From positions 3,339,501-3,403,500 of the forward strand of contig NZ_AP023360.1 in assembly GCF_018326265.1 (NCBI RefSeq): 64,000 nucleotides of DNA. Direction: 5' to 3'. Origin of the DNA: Catellatospora sp. IY07-71 (GTDB lineage: Bacteria > Actinomycetota > Actinomycetes > Mycobacteriales > Micromonosporaceae). The first letter of the stretch is position 1; every line of letters begins with the position of its first letter. Shown piece by piece: positions 33,963 to 40,678 of the stretch. The translations under genes and the position numbers were made by a program. The notes under the pieces are model-generated. The model was not told where the DNA came from. It worked only from the letters and a program-made list of their open reading frames with translations, and did no database searches.

Positions 33963-35278
33963 GCCGCAGCGAACCGATGACCTCCGGCGAGCAGCTGAGC
34001 CGCCGCGATGTGACCACCCGGGGTGACCGGCCGAGCCGTGGTGACCTGCGGCGGCCGCGTGGACGCGGCATCCACCGCGCCCCGTCCGCCGCCGCGCGGC
34101 TGCTGCAGCTGACCTGTGTCGTGCCCGTGCTGCGGCTGGCCCGGGCCACCGCGCCGCCCCGTCCGCTGTTCGCCGCCGGGGTGTGGCCGGGCCGCCCCAG
34201 CGCCGCGCGGGTCATGCGCCCGGCCCGGGACGCGGCGGCGGTCGCCGTGGTGTGCGCCCTGCTCGCGGTCCCGGCCGCGTGCGGCGGTCCGGAAGCCGCT
34301 CCGGCCGCGCAGGCGCCGGCTAGCGGGGAGGCGTCACCCGCCGCCGCGATGCCCTGGCCGTGGTCGGCCGCGAGCGCGACCGCGTGCCCGCAGCCCACCG
34401 TCACCGTCGGCGACGCCGGCGAGCTGGCCGACGCGCTGGACGACGCGAAGCCCGGCGACAGCATCCGGCTGCGCGACGGCGTGTACCGGGGCCGGTTCAC
34501 CGCGGAGGAGCCGGGCACGAAGGACCGGCCGATCCACCTGTGCGGCGGGCCGGGGGCGGTGCTGGACGGCGGCGGCACGAGCAAGGGGTACGCGCTGCAC
34601 CTCGACGGGGCCGACCACTGGCGGCTGACCGGGTTCACCGTGCGCAACGCGCAGAAGGGCGTCATGCTCGACGACACCAGCCACGCGGTGCTCACCGAGC
34701 TGACCGTCGAGCACGTCGGCGACGAGGCGATCCACCTGCGCCGCTTCAGCTCCGACAACGTGGTGCAGACCAGCACGGTGCGCGACACCGGCCTGCGCAA
34801 ACCCTCCTACGGCGAGGGGATCTACATCGGCACGGCGAAGTCGAACTGGTGCGACCTGACCGGCTGCAAGCCTGACCGCAGCGACCGCAACGTGATCCGC
34901 GGCAACCGGATCAGCGACACCACCGCCGAACCGGTCGACATCAAGGAGGGCACCACCGGCGGGCAGCTGACCGGCAACACCTTCGACGGCGCCGCGATGA
35001 CCGGCTCGTACGCCGACTCGTGGGTCGACGTGAAGGGCAACGGCTGGCTGATCAAGGGCAACACCGGGCGGAACTCGCGCGGCGACGGCTTCCAGACGCA
35101 CCGCGCCGCCGACGGCTGGGGCGATGACAACGTGTTCACCGCCAACACCGCCGACGTCGACGGGCCGGGCCTGGGCTTCCACCTCACCCCCGTCGCCGAC
35201 AACGTCGTGGCCTGTGACAACACCGTCACCAGGGCAGCCGAGGGCTTCGCCAACACCGACTGCCGCCGGACATGGTGA
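33959..35278 (+). CDS. Secreted parallel beta-helix protein, candidate polysaccharide-modifying enzyme
   Basis: A 439-aa protein. A long basic N-terminus of about 85 residues precedes a lipobox-like hydrophobic segment (VAVVCALLAVPAACGG). A beta-helix (about 140-430) follows, opening with TVTVGDAGELADALDDAKPG and IRLRDGVYRGRFTAEEPG, as in secreted pectate-lyase-like and chondroitinase-B-like proteins. Coils include WRLTGFTVRNAQKGVMLDDT and DEAIHLRRFSSDNVVQTSTV. Catalytic residues cannot be assigned by eye. The ATGA overlap couples it to the previous gene. A perfect hairpin right after the stop ends the operon. Confidence 0.8.
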   Translation: MSRSEPMTSGEQLSRRDVTTRGDRPSRGDLRRPRGRGIHRAPSAAARLLQLTCVVPVLRLARATAPPRPLFAAGVWPGRPSAARVMRPARDAAAVAVVCALLAVPAACGGPEAAPAAQAPASGEASPAAAMPWPWSAASATACPQPTVTVGDAGELADALDDAKPGDSIRLRDGVYRGRFTAEEPGTKDRPIHLCGGPGAVLDGGGTSKGYALHLDGADHWRLTGFTVRNAQKGVMLDDTSHAVLTELTVEHVGDEAIHLRRFSSDNVVQTSTVRDTGLRKPSYGEGIYIGTAKSNWCDLTGCKPDRSDRNVIRGNRISDTTAEPVDIKEGTTGGQLTGNTFDGAAMTGSYADSWVDVKGNGWLIKGNTGRNSRGDGFQTHRAADGWGDDNVFTANTADVDGPGLGFHLTPVADNVVACDNTVTRAAEGFANTDCRRTW

Positions 35279-35308
35279 GGCCCGGGGGAATGTCCATCCC
35301 CCGGGCCT
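35278..35308. terminator. Bidirectional terminator hairpin
   Basis: Perfect 12-bp stem AGGCCCGGGGGA / TCCCCCGGGCCT with a 7-nt loop. It lies directly after the plus-strand beta-helix gene and also downstream of the minus-strand permuted tRNA-like genes, so it can close both units. Confidence 0.8.
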
Positions 35309-35368
35309 CGCTGTGCCACCGAATTGCACACGCCGGCACGTTTAACCGCACAGGTCAGTCGTCATCTC

Positions 35369-35439
35369 TCCCGCGTCCTGCCTATTGGACTACCGCCCCG
35401 TGGAGAGGAGCGGGCCGGACTTGAACCGGCAACTCGGGA
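35369..35439 (-). tRNA. Circularly permuted tRNA-like gene 2 (3' half before 5' half)
   Basis: Order on the minus strand: anticodon-stem 3' strand TCCCG (35439-35435), variable loop AGTT, T arm GCCGG-TTCAAGT-CCGGC (35430-35414), acceptor 3' strand CCGCTCC (35413-35407), U73 and a 6-nt linker. Then come acceptor 5' strand GGGGCGG (35399-35393), UA, D arm GTCC-AATAGGCA-GGAC (35390-35375), G26 and anticodon-stem 5' strand CGGGA (35373-35369). Joined as a tRNA, acceptor (7 bp, G3-U70 wobble), D (4), anticodon (5) and T (5) stems all pair. U8, A14, G18G19, A21, the A15-U48 pair and TTCAA are present. The anticodon loop is where the gene is opened, so the anticodon is unassigned. Confidence 0.75.
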
Positions 35440-35516
35440 GCCCTTTCGCCCGTACGTGGTCGATCCGGCGATCGGCGGCGAATGCTGAGCTTCGAGCGAG
35501 AGTCTGAGTTTGATAC

Positions 35517-35592
35517 GCGGCTGCCTCTGCCAGGCTTGGGCTACCTCCGCAGGTGGTGCAGAGGGCGGGATTCGAACCCGCACTGGGACCGC
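35517..35592 (-). tRNA. Circularly permuted tRNA-like gene 1 (3' half before 5' half)
   Basis: Order on the minus strand: anticodon-stem 3' strand GCGGT (35592-35588), variable loop CCCAGT, T arm GCGGG-TTCGAAT-CCCGC (35581-35565), acceptor 3' strand CCTCTGC (35564-35558), A73, encoded CCA (35556-35554) and CCT. Then come acceptor 5' strand GCGGAGG (35550-35544), UA, D arm with GCC/GGC stem and a GG-containing loop, and anticodon-stem 5' strand GCCGC (35521-35517). The acceptor pairs over 7 bp with G3-U70. The anticodon stem pairs over 5 bp with one wobble and the T stem is perfect. A normal-order reading fails: no matching 5' acceptor strand exists upstream. Confidence 0.72.
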
Positions 35593-35636
35593 GTTCGTCA
35601 GCTTCGGCTTCAGCTTCAGCTTGCGCTCCTCGCGCA

Positions 35637-35656
35637 CCCCCGCCCTCCGGCGGGGG
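35637..35656 (-). terminator. Hairpin between the 243-aa gene and the permuted tRNA-like genes
   Basis: Perfect 8-bp stem CCCCCGCC / GGCGGGGG with a 4-nt loop, 8 nt after the upstream gene's stop codon. No T-run follows, so it may be an attenuator, an RNA-stability element or a processing boundary rather than a full stop. Confidence 0.55.
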
Positions 35657-35664
35657 AGTCTGGG

Positions 35665-36396
35665 TCAGGCGAACAGGTAGCCGAAGACCCGGTCGCCGAC
35701 GCGCTGGTCGACGGCCTCGGCGTTGTTGGCCTCCTCGCGGGCGAACTTGACCGCCTGCTGCAGCTTCTCCACCCGCTCCAGCAGCGTGGACACCCGCTTG
35801 GCCGGCAGCGCGCCGGAGAACTTCACCGTGGTCCAGTAGCCCACCGCGATGTCCTCGTAGTACACCTCGACCTGGGCCGGGTGCTTCTCGGTCGCCTCGG
35901 CCTTGACGTGGTTGCGGGGCACCTTCTTGGTCCGGATGGTGCGCACCGGCTCGGTCGACCAGCAGTCGGCCGACTCGCTGAACACCCACGACTCGGCGGC
36001 GTCGAGCACTGGCAGCTTCTTGACGAAGGTGTGCAGGTCGGTGAGCTGCTTCTCCAGGAACAGCAGGTACGTCACCGGCACGTCGGACAGCAGCACCCGG
36101 TCGTCGACCTTCACGTCGGCCTTGGCCACGCAGTTCGTCGAGTCCTTGGTCGCGGTGACGTCGAACAGCCGGGTCAGCGTGGTGCCGATCTGGCGCAGCA
36201 CGTCCTCGGCGCGGGTCTGCACCTTGGTCGACTCGGGCGGCAGCTGCTCGCCCTCCTCGTCCTTGGCCTGGTACGTCCGCGAGATGCCGGACAGCAGCGC
36301 CTGCTTCTGCACGGCGTGGTGGGCCTCGGTCAGGTCCTGGAACGAGCGGGACTTGACGCCCTTCTCCACCGCGATGATCTGGTTCAGCTTCGCCAT
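35665..36396 (-). CDS. Conserved actinobacterial protein of unknown function, upstream of permuted tRNA-like genes
   Basis: A 243-aa soluble protein with no signal peptide, transmembrane segment or recognised catalytic motif. It is rich in charged residues and looks mixed alpha/beta: MAKLNQIIAVEKGVKSRSFQ, DLTEAHHAVQKQALLSGISR, a central TYLLFLEKQLTDLHTFVKKL helix, VRTIRTKKVPRNHVKAEATE and a C-terminal coiled helix (RVSTLLERVEKLQQAVKFAR). Proteins with this start are, as far as I recall, conserved in streptomycetes and micromonosporas without assigned function. ATG 36396 has GGGAGGA upstream. Basic patches would allow RNA binding. The two permuted tRNA-like genes follow 73 bp downstream on the same strand, so an RNA-linked role is inference from position. 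Confidence 0.75.
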   Translation of the reverse strand: MAKLNQIIAVEKGVKSRSFQDLTEAHHAVQKQALLSGISRTYQAKDEEGEQLPPESTKVQTRAEDVLRQIGTTLTRLFDVTATKDSTNCVAKADVKVDDRVLLSDVPVTYLLFLEKQLTDLHTFVKKLPVLDAAESWVFSESADCWSTEPVRTIRTKKVPRNHVKAEATEKHPAQVEVYYEDIAVGYWTTVKFSGALPAKRVSTLLERVEKLQQAVKFAREEANNAEAVDQRVGDRVFGYLFA

Positions 36397-36520
36397 CTGT
36401 GTTCCTCCCGTCCGGTGACGTTAGGGGATCACCCGGGCGGGCGGCAATCAGGATTCACGCCGTCACTCCCCAGTTGATCAAGTACGGTGAATTCCTGGTG
36501 CAGGTCGGAGGTGGTCGGCG

Positions 36521-37486
36521 GTGGCGTTCGGTTTCGCGATGCTGGCCACCGGGTTCGTCTTCGTCTGCGGCGCCAACGACGGCGCGGCGCTGCTCGCGTT
36601 CGGGCTGCGCCAGCGGGAGCTGCCCCTCTACGCCATCCTGGCGGTGCTGCTGGCCGCGATCGTGGCCGGACCGGCGCTGTTCGGGCTGGCCGTGGCGCAC
36701 ACCTTCACCGACCGGCTGGTCGCCGCCGGCGACCGCGGGCCGCTGGTGGTGCTCGCCGGGGTCGGCGTGGCGCTGGCCCTGGTGCTCGCGCTGACCTGGC
36801 GCGGCGTGCCGACCAGCGTCACCCTGGCGGTGCTCGGCGGGCTGGCCGGGGTCGGCGCCGGGCTCGGCGTGCCGCCGCACTGGGCCACGCTGGCCGTGGT
36901 GCTGGCCGTCGCGGCGGTCGCGCCGCTGATCGGCGGCGGCCTCGGCTACCTCATCGGGCTGGCCGCGCGGCGGCTGCCCAGCACCTCCCGGCTGCCCGGG
37001 GCGCTGCGCCTGGCGCACGTCACCACGTTCGCCGGGCAGAGCCTGGCGTATGCCGCCAACGACGGCCAGAAGATGTTCGCCGTCGTCGGCGTGGCCGTCG
37101 GCGTCGCGCACCGGGCGCCCGGCATGCAGGCCCCGCCGCTGCTGCTGCTGTGCGGGACCGCGCTGGTGTTCGCCGCCGGGGCGGTCGCGAGCCTGCGGCG
37201 CATGGCGCGCGGCGCGGCCGGCGGCCTGACCCCGCCGCGCTCGTGGACCACCGTGTCGGCCGGGATCGCCGCGTCCACCGCCGTGCTCGGCGGGGCGGGC
37301 ATCGGCGTGCCCGTCAGCATGACCCAGTCCGCGACCGCCGGGCTGGTCGGCGCCGGAGCCAGCACGGGGATGCGCCGGGTGCGCTGGCAGTTCGCCATGC
37401 CGGTGCTCACCGCCTGGCTGATCACCCTGCCGGCGTCGCTGGCGCTGGGCTGCGCGGCCGGGCTGGCGCTGCGGGGGGTCGGATGA
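36521..37486 (+). CDS. PiT-family inorganic phosphate transporter
   Basis: A 321-aa membrane protein with about nine helices. PiT signatures appear in both inverted repeats: FVFVCGANDGAALLAFGLRQ at the N-terminus (GANDxA), and AYAANDGQKMFAVVGVAVGV and GIGVPVSMTQSATAGLVGAG in the second half. It imports phosphate, probably with protons or as a metal-phosphate complex. It starts at GTG 36521 with GGAGG 8 nt upstream. The stop overlaps the ATG of a DUF47 gene, a very common PiT partner. It is shorter than many PiT proteins but retains the conserved motifs. Confidence 0.92.
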   Translation: MAFGFAMLATGFVFVCGANDGAALLAFGLRQRELPLYAILAVLLAAIVAGPALFGLAVAHTFTDRLVAAGDRGPLVVLAGVGVALALVLALTWRGVPTSVTLAVLGGLAGVGAGLGVPPHWATLAVVLAVAAVAPLIGGGLGYLIGLAARRLPSTSRLPGALRLAHVTTFAGQSLAYAANDGQKMFAVVGVAVGVAHRAPGMQAPPLLLLCGTALVFAAGAVASLRRMARGAAGGLTPPRSWTTVSAGIAASTAVLGGAGIGVPVSMTQSATAGLVGAGASTGMRRVRWQFAMPVLTAWLITLPASLALGCAAGLALRGVG

Positions 37487-38121
37487 TCCGGCTGCGGCGG
37501 GTGCTCGACGACCTCGCGGGCCGCGCCCCCAAACGGGTGCTGGCGATCGTGGTGGCGCAGGTCGACGCGGCCCTGGAGGGCGTGGCGCTGGCCGTCGCGG
37601 TGACCATCGGCGAGGTGGAGCCGCCGCTGGCGCGGCTGCGCATCGCCGAGATCGAGCACGACGGCGACGCCCACCGCGGGCGGCTGGTCGCGGAGCTGGC
37701 GGCGACGCTGGCCACCCCGATCGACCGGGAGGACCTGTTCCGGGTGTCCCGCTCCGTCGACGACGTGCTGGACTACCTGCGCGACTACGTACGCGAGACC
37801 GACCTCTACGGCGTACGCCCCGGGCACGGCGCGGTGGCGATGCTGGAGCAGGTCGCCATCGGGCTGCGCGACCTGCGCCGGGCCCTGGACCGGCTGGTGG
37901 ACCGCCCGGCCGAGGCCGCCGAGGCGGCGCTGGCCGCGCACAAGCGCTCCGGCCGGGTGCGCCACCTCTACGCCCAGGGCCTGGCCGAGGTGCTCAGCGG
38001 TGAGATCACCGCCGGGGTGCTCAAGCAGCGGGAGCTGCTGCGGCGGCTGGACGTGGTGGGGCTGCGCCTGGCCGAGTGCGCCGACGCGCTCGCCGACGCG
38101 ATGCTCAAGCGCAGCCTCTGA
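37483..38121 (+). CDS. DUF47 (PhoU-related) protein, PiT partner
   Basis: A 212-aa all-helical protein of the DUF47/PhoU_div family, which regulates low-affinity PiT phosphate transporters. It shows repeated amphipathic helices with metal-cluster-type acidic residues: LRIAEIEHDGDAHRGRLVAE, ATPIDREDLFRVSRSVDDVL, DYLRDYVRETDLYG. ATGA overlap with the transporter gene makes the pair a classical pit-DUF47 operon. It is cytoplasmic and is expected to gate or tune the transporter. Confidence 0.9.
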   Translation: MIRLRRVLDDLAGRAPKRVLAIVVAQVDAALEGVALAVAVTIGEVEPPLARLRIAEIEHDGDAHRGRLVAELAATLATPIDREDLFRVSRSVDDVLDYLRDYVRETDLYGVRPGHGAVAMLEQVAIGLRDLRRALDRLVDRPAEAAEAALAAHKRSGRVRHLYAQGLAEVLSGEITAGVLKQRELLRRLDVVGLRLAECADALADAMLKRSL

Positions 38122-38122
38122 C

Positions 38123-38437
38123 TCACTTCTCGGTGCTGCCAGGGCCGACCCAGCGCCCCAGCGGCCGGTCGGTGGCGTGCTCGTCGTCGTCCTTCTTCGG
38201 CTTGTCCAGCGCGGCGAGCAGCCCCGCGAGCCCGCCGCTGCCGATGCCGCTCTTGGAGATGCGCTGGTCCAGCTCGGTCGGGCCGCCGGAGCCGGCGTCG
38301 GTGAGCGCCAGCATCTGGGCGGCCTCGGCTGGGCTCAGCCCGTACTCGGCGGTGACCTCGTCGGGGTGGGCGCGCGCGTGGGCGGCGAACTCGGGGTCGG
38401 TCGCCATCCGCTCGATGACCTCAGGGAACCGGGACAT
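38123..38437 (-). CDS. Small protein with RiPP-leader/LigA-like helical domain
   Basis: A 104-aa protein. The N-terminal half (FPEVIERMATDPEFAAHARA, then HPDEVTAEYGLSPAEAAQML) resembles the small helical domain shared by LigA-type proteins and Nif11/Franean1-like RiPP leader peptides. The C-terminal half is Gly/Ser- then Lys/Asp-rich (ISKSGIGSGGLAGLLAALDK) with no Cys and no recognisable core. No RiPP-modifying enzyme is nearby, so a RiPP precursor role is only a possibility. AAAGGA precedes ATG 38437. Its stop is 2 bp from the convergent DUF47 stop. Confidence 0.6.
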   Translation of the reverse strand: MSRFPEVIERMATDPEFAAHARAHPDEVTAEYGLSPAEAAQMLALTDAGSGGPTELDQRISKSGIGSGGLAGLLAALDKPKKDDDEHATDRPLGRWVGPGSTEK

Positions 38438-38546
38438 GATCTAGGTCCTTTCGCTGGGTGGTCCATTGTGCGGCGTCGGTGCGACCTCGTCCACATCCGG
38501 CAGTGATGACGACAATCACGTGACAATGCCCGCCCAGTCCTGCGGC

Positions 38547-39017
38547 CTACCAGGTGCGGTAGGGGTGCTCCTGGAGGTAGGAGTTCGCGTAGCGGTCGTC
38601 CTCGGTGACGTCGGCGCCTGCCCAGGACGGCGCCGGGGGCGCCTCGACGCCCTCGGGCAGCTCCACCTCGGCCAGCACCAGGCCCTCGTTGTCGCCGGTG
38701 AACACGTCGACCGTCCAGTCGCCCGGCGTGCGGCCGAGCGTGTGGCGCTCCTTCTCGATCAGCGGGCGCAGGCACAGGTGGTCGAGCAGGAACGCGGCGT
38801 CGGCGGCGGGGATCTCGTACTCGTACTCGGGCCGGGTGTCGCCGACCCGCTTGCCCTTGATCGTCAGGTAGCCGGTCCGGCCGTCCACGAGCCGCACCCG
38901 CACCGTGCGCTCCGGCTCCGTGGACAGGTAACCCTGGCGCAGCGAGCTGGACGAGGCCGCCTCCGCGCGCCAGCCCTCGTCGCGGACCAGGTATTTGCGT
39001 TCGATCTCGACGGGCAT
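38547..39017 (-). CDS. CYTH-domain protein (triphosphate tunnel metalloenzyme)
   Basis: A 156-aa protein with the CYTH signature ExExK at the very start (MPVEIERKYLVRDEG) and the tunnel strands RTVRVRLVDGRTGYLTIKGK, YEYEIPAADAAFLLDHLC, KERHTLGRTPGDWTVDVFTG and LVLAEVELPEG. Such enzymes hydrolyse triphosphates (inorganic tripolyphosphate, ThTP) or make cAMP; the prokaryotic short form is usually an inorganic triphosphatase. It sits 9 bp downstream of the GNAT-DUF402 gene on the same strand, so they are probably co-transcribed. Confidence 0.9.
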   Translation of the reverse strand: MPVEIERKYLVRDEGWRAEAASSSSLRQGYLSTEPERTVRVRLVDGRTGYLTIKGKRVGDTRPEYEYEIPAADAAFLLDHLCLRPLIEKERHTLGRTPGDWTVDVFTGDNEGLVLAEVELPEGVEAPPAPSWAGADVTEDDRYANSYLQEHPYRTW

Positions 39018-39026
39018 CCGGTCTCC

Positions 39027-40001
39027 TCAGTCCATCTTCGCGAGCCAGGCCAGTGCGGCGTCCCCGAACGGCTCGCGCCGGTCCCGCACGGCGGCCAGCA
39101 GCTCGTCGGCGGTGCGCAGCGCACCGGCGACGACCTCGTCGGGGTATCCGTAGGCGACGGTGTGCTCGGCGAACTCGTCCTCGTCGAGCAGCAGCACCTC
39201 GCCGTCCGCGCGGCGGCGTACCACGTCGAGGTCCAGGTCCACCGAGACGACCTCGGCGGTGCCGTGCCAGACGGGGCGGTCGGAGACGTCGATGTACAGC
39301 TCGGTGCGGTGCGGTGCGGCGTTGAACGCGGCCACCCACTCGCCCTCGTACGGGATGAGCACCACGTGCGTGGCCGGGATGAACACGGCCGGCTCGGTGC
39401 CGCGCCGCCACGGCGTGTGCCGCGTCGCGCCCAGCCACACCCCGTGCCGGTCCTCGCCGAGGCGCCGCATGACCGCGTGCCAGTGCAGCCGCCCGTCGAA
39501 CTTGCGGGCCACCACGTGCACGTCGCCGGGCTGCGGCCCGAGGTCCTTCTCCAGCCAGTGCCGGGCGTACGGGTTGCCGTTGTAGTCGCCGACCTCGTGG
39601 TAGCCGCCGGTCAGGTACAGCTGCACCGCCTCCGGCTGGCGGTCGCCGGTGTCCAGCCGCATGCGCCGGTAGCCGCGTACCCGGGCCAGGTCCTCCAGCT
39701 CGGCCATCAGTGCGCGGGCCAGGTTGCGCCCGCGCCCGGCCGGGCGGACGAACACCCGCTTCACCTCGGCGGTGTGGTCGTCGAGGCGGCGCATCCCGGC
39801 GCAGCCGACCGGCTCGTCGCCGTCGTAGGCCACCAGCCAGGCGCCGCTGGGGGCGCGCAGCTCGGCCACGTCCATCGGCGGAGCGCCGGAGGTGCGCATG
39901 TTCGAGACGGGGTAGCGCACGGCGATGTCGGCCAGGTACTCCTCGATCAGGCCCCGGGACACCGCGTCGTCCGGGTCCTGTACGACGATCCGCAGTCCCA
40001 C
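39027..40001 (-). CDS. GNAT acetyltransferase-DUF402 fusion
   Basis: A 324-aa two-domain protein. Residues about 1-155 are a GNAT N-acetyltransferase: AWLVAYDGDEPVGCAGMRRL, then VKRVFVRPAGRGRNLARALM with the acetyl-CoA pyrophosphate loop. Residues about 160-310 are DUF402: RKFDGRLHWHAVMRRLGEDR, GVWLGATRHTPWRRG, DVSDRPVWHGTAEVVSVDLD and LDVVRRRADGEVLLLDEDEF. Stand-alone DUF402 proteins include metal-dependent phosphatases such as FomD, so the fusion may couple acyl transfer to nucleotide hydrolysis; this is inference. It is co-oriented with the CYTH gene. Confidence 0.88.
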   Translation of the reverse strand: MGLRIVVQDPDDAVSRGLIEEYLADIAVRYPVSNMRTSGAPPMDVAELRAPSGAWLVAYDGDEPVGCAGMRRLDDHTAEVKRVFVRPAGRGRNLARALMAELEDLARVRGYRRMRLDTGDRQPEAVQLYLTGGYHEVGDYNGNPYARHWLEKDLGPQPGDVHVVARKFDGRLHWHAVMRRLGEDRHGVWLGATRHTPWRRGTEPAVFIPATHVVLIPYEGEWVAAFNAAPHRTELYIDVSDRPVWHGTAEVVSVDLDLDVVRRRADGEVLLLDEDEFAEHTVAYGYPDEVVAGALRTADELLAAVRDRREPFGDAALAWLAKMD

Positions 40002-40045
40002 ACCGGGCTCCCCTCGCTCGGATCACAGTTCAGATCGAGGATGTC

Positions 40046-40624
40046 TTACTGACCTGGAGCACCAGCCACCGGCCCCGCTTGAGCGCGGCGGACCTCATGC
40101 TCTTCCAGGCGCTCTCGCATCCGCTCCGTCCCGGCCTGATCCAGCTGGTAGCCCGCATCGCCGAGATCCTTCTCCAGCCGGTGGGGGACGGGCAGGCCGT
40201 CGTCGATCGGGGCGTAGCCCGCGCTGGTGTAGAGGCCGAGTGCCTCGGGCTGGCGGTCGCCGGTGCTCAGCCGCACGTGCGTGTACCCGAACTCCCGCGC
40301 CGCGGCCTCCAGCGCGCCGAGCAGCAGCCGCCCGGCCCCGCGTCCCCGCACGGACTCCTTCAGATACACCCATTTGATCTCGCCGGTCCGCGCGTCGAGC
40401 CCTTTCAGCCCACCGCACCCGACGGCGTCGTCCCCGTCGTAGACGACGAGCCACACCGCGCCCGGCGCATCAAGAACGGGCAGCTCGTCCGTCCCGGCGT
40501 CGGCGGAGAAGTCCTGCTCCGGATACCTGCGCGCCAGTTCGCTGACGAACTCCCGCCGCAACTCCCGCGACCCCGCCCCGCTGGTGTGCTCCCGCTCGAT
40601 CCGCACCGTCGCGCTCCTCTCCAT
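40046..40624 (-). CDS. GNAT-family N-acetyltransferase
   Basis: A 192-aa single-domain acetyltransferase. Core motifs are AVWLVVYDGDDAVGCGGLKG, the acetyl-CoA loop VYLKESVRGRGAGRLLLGAL and HVRLSTGDRQPEALGLYTSA, ending YAPIDDG. The second motif (RLSTGDRQPEA) is nearly identical to that of the fused neighbour at 39027-40001, so the two GNAT domains look like paralogues. Substrate unknown. Confidence 0.9.
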   Translation of the reverse strand: MERSATVRIEREHTSGAGSRELRREFVSELARRYPEQDFSADAGTDELPVLDAPGAVWLVVYDGDDAVGCGGLKGLDARTGEIKWVYLKESVRGRGAGRLLLGALEAAAREFGYTHVRLSTGDRQPEALGLYTSAGYAPIDDGLPVPHRLEKDLGDAGYQLDQAGTERMRERLEEHEVRRAQAGPVAGAPGQ

Positions 40625-40678
40625 CGGCGATCCTGCGCGGGTGGCCCGGTTGATGGGACACCCGCGCAGGATCGGCGG

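Noticed and set aside
35369-35592. Two-piece (permuted) tmRNA
   Set aside because: There is no tag-coding region, both units keep an anticodon stem, and both have a full T arm; tmRNA lacks a normal anticodon arm.
35362-35637. Minus-strand 91-codon frame over the tRNA-like region
   Set aside because: Its motifs (PVRVRIPPSAPP and AGSSPARS types) are the well-known translation of tRNA T arms, not a protein.
35637-35656. Hairpin taken as a definite terminator of the 243-aa gene
   Set aside because: It has no following T-run and is only 8 bp, so read-through into the tRNA-like genes cannot be excluded; kept as a low-confidence feature only.
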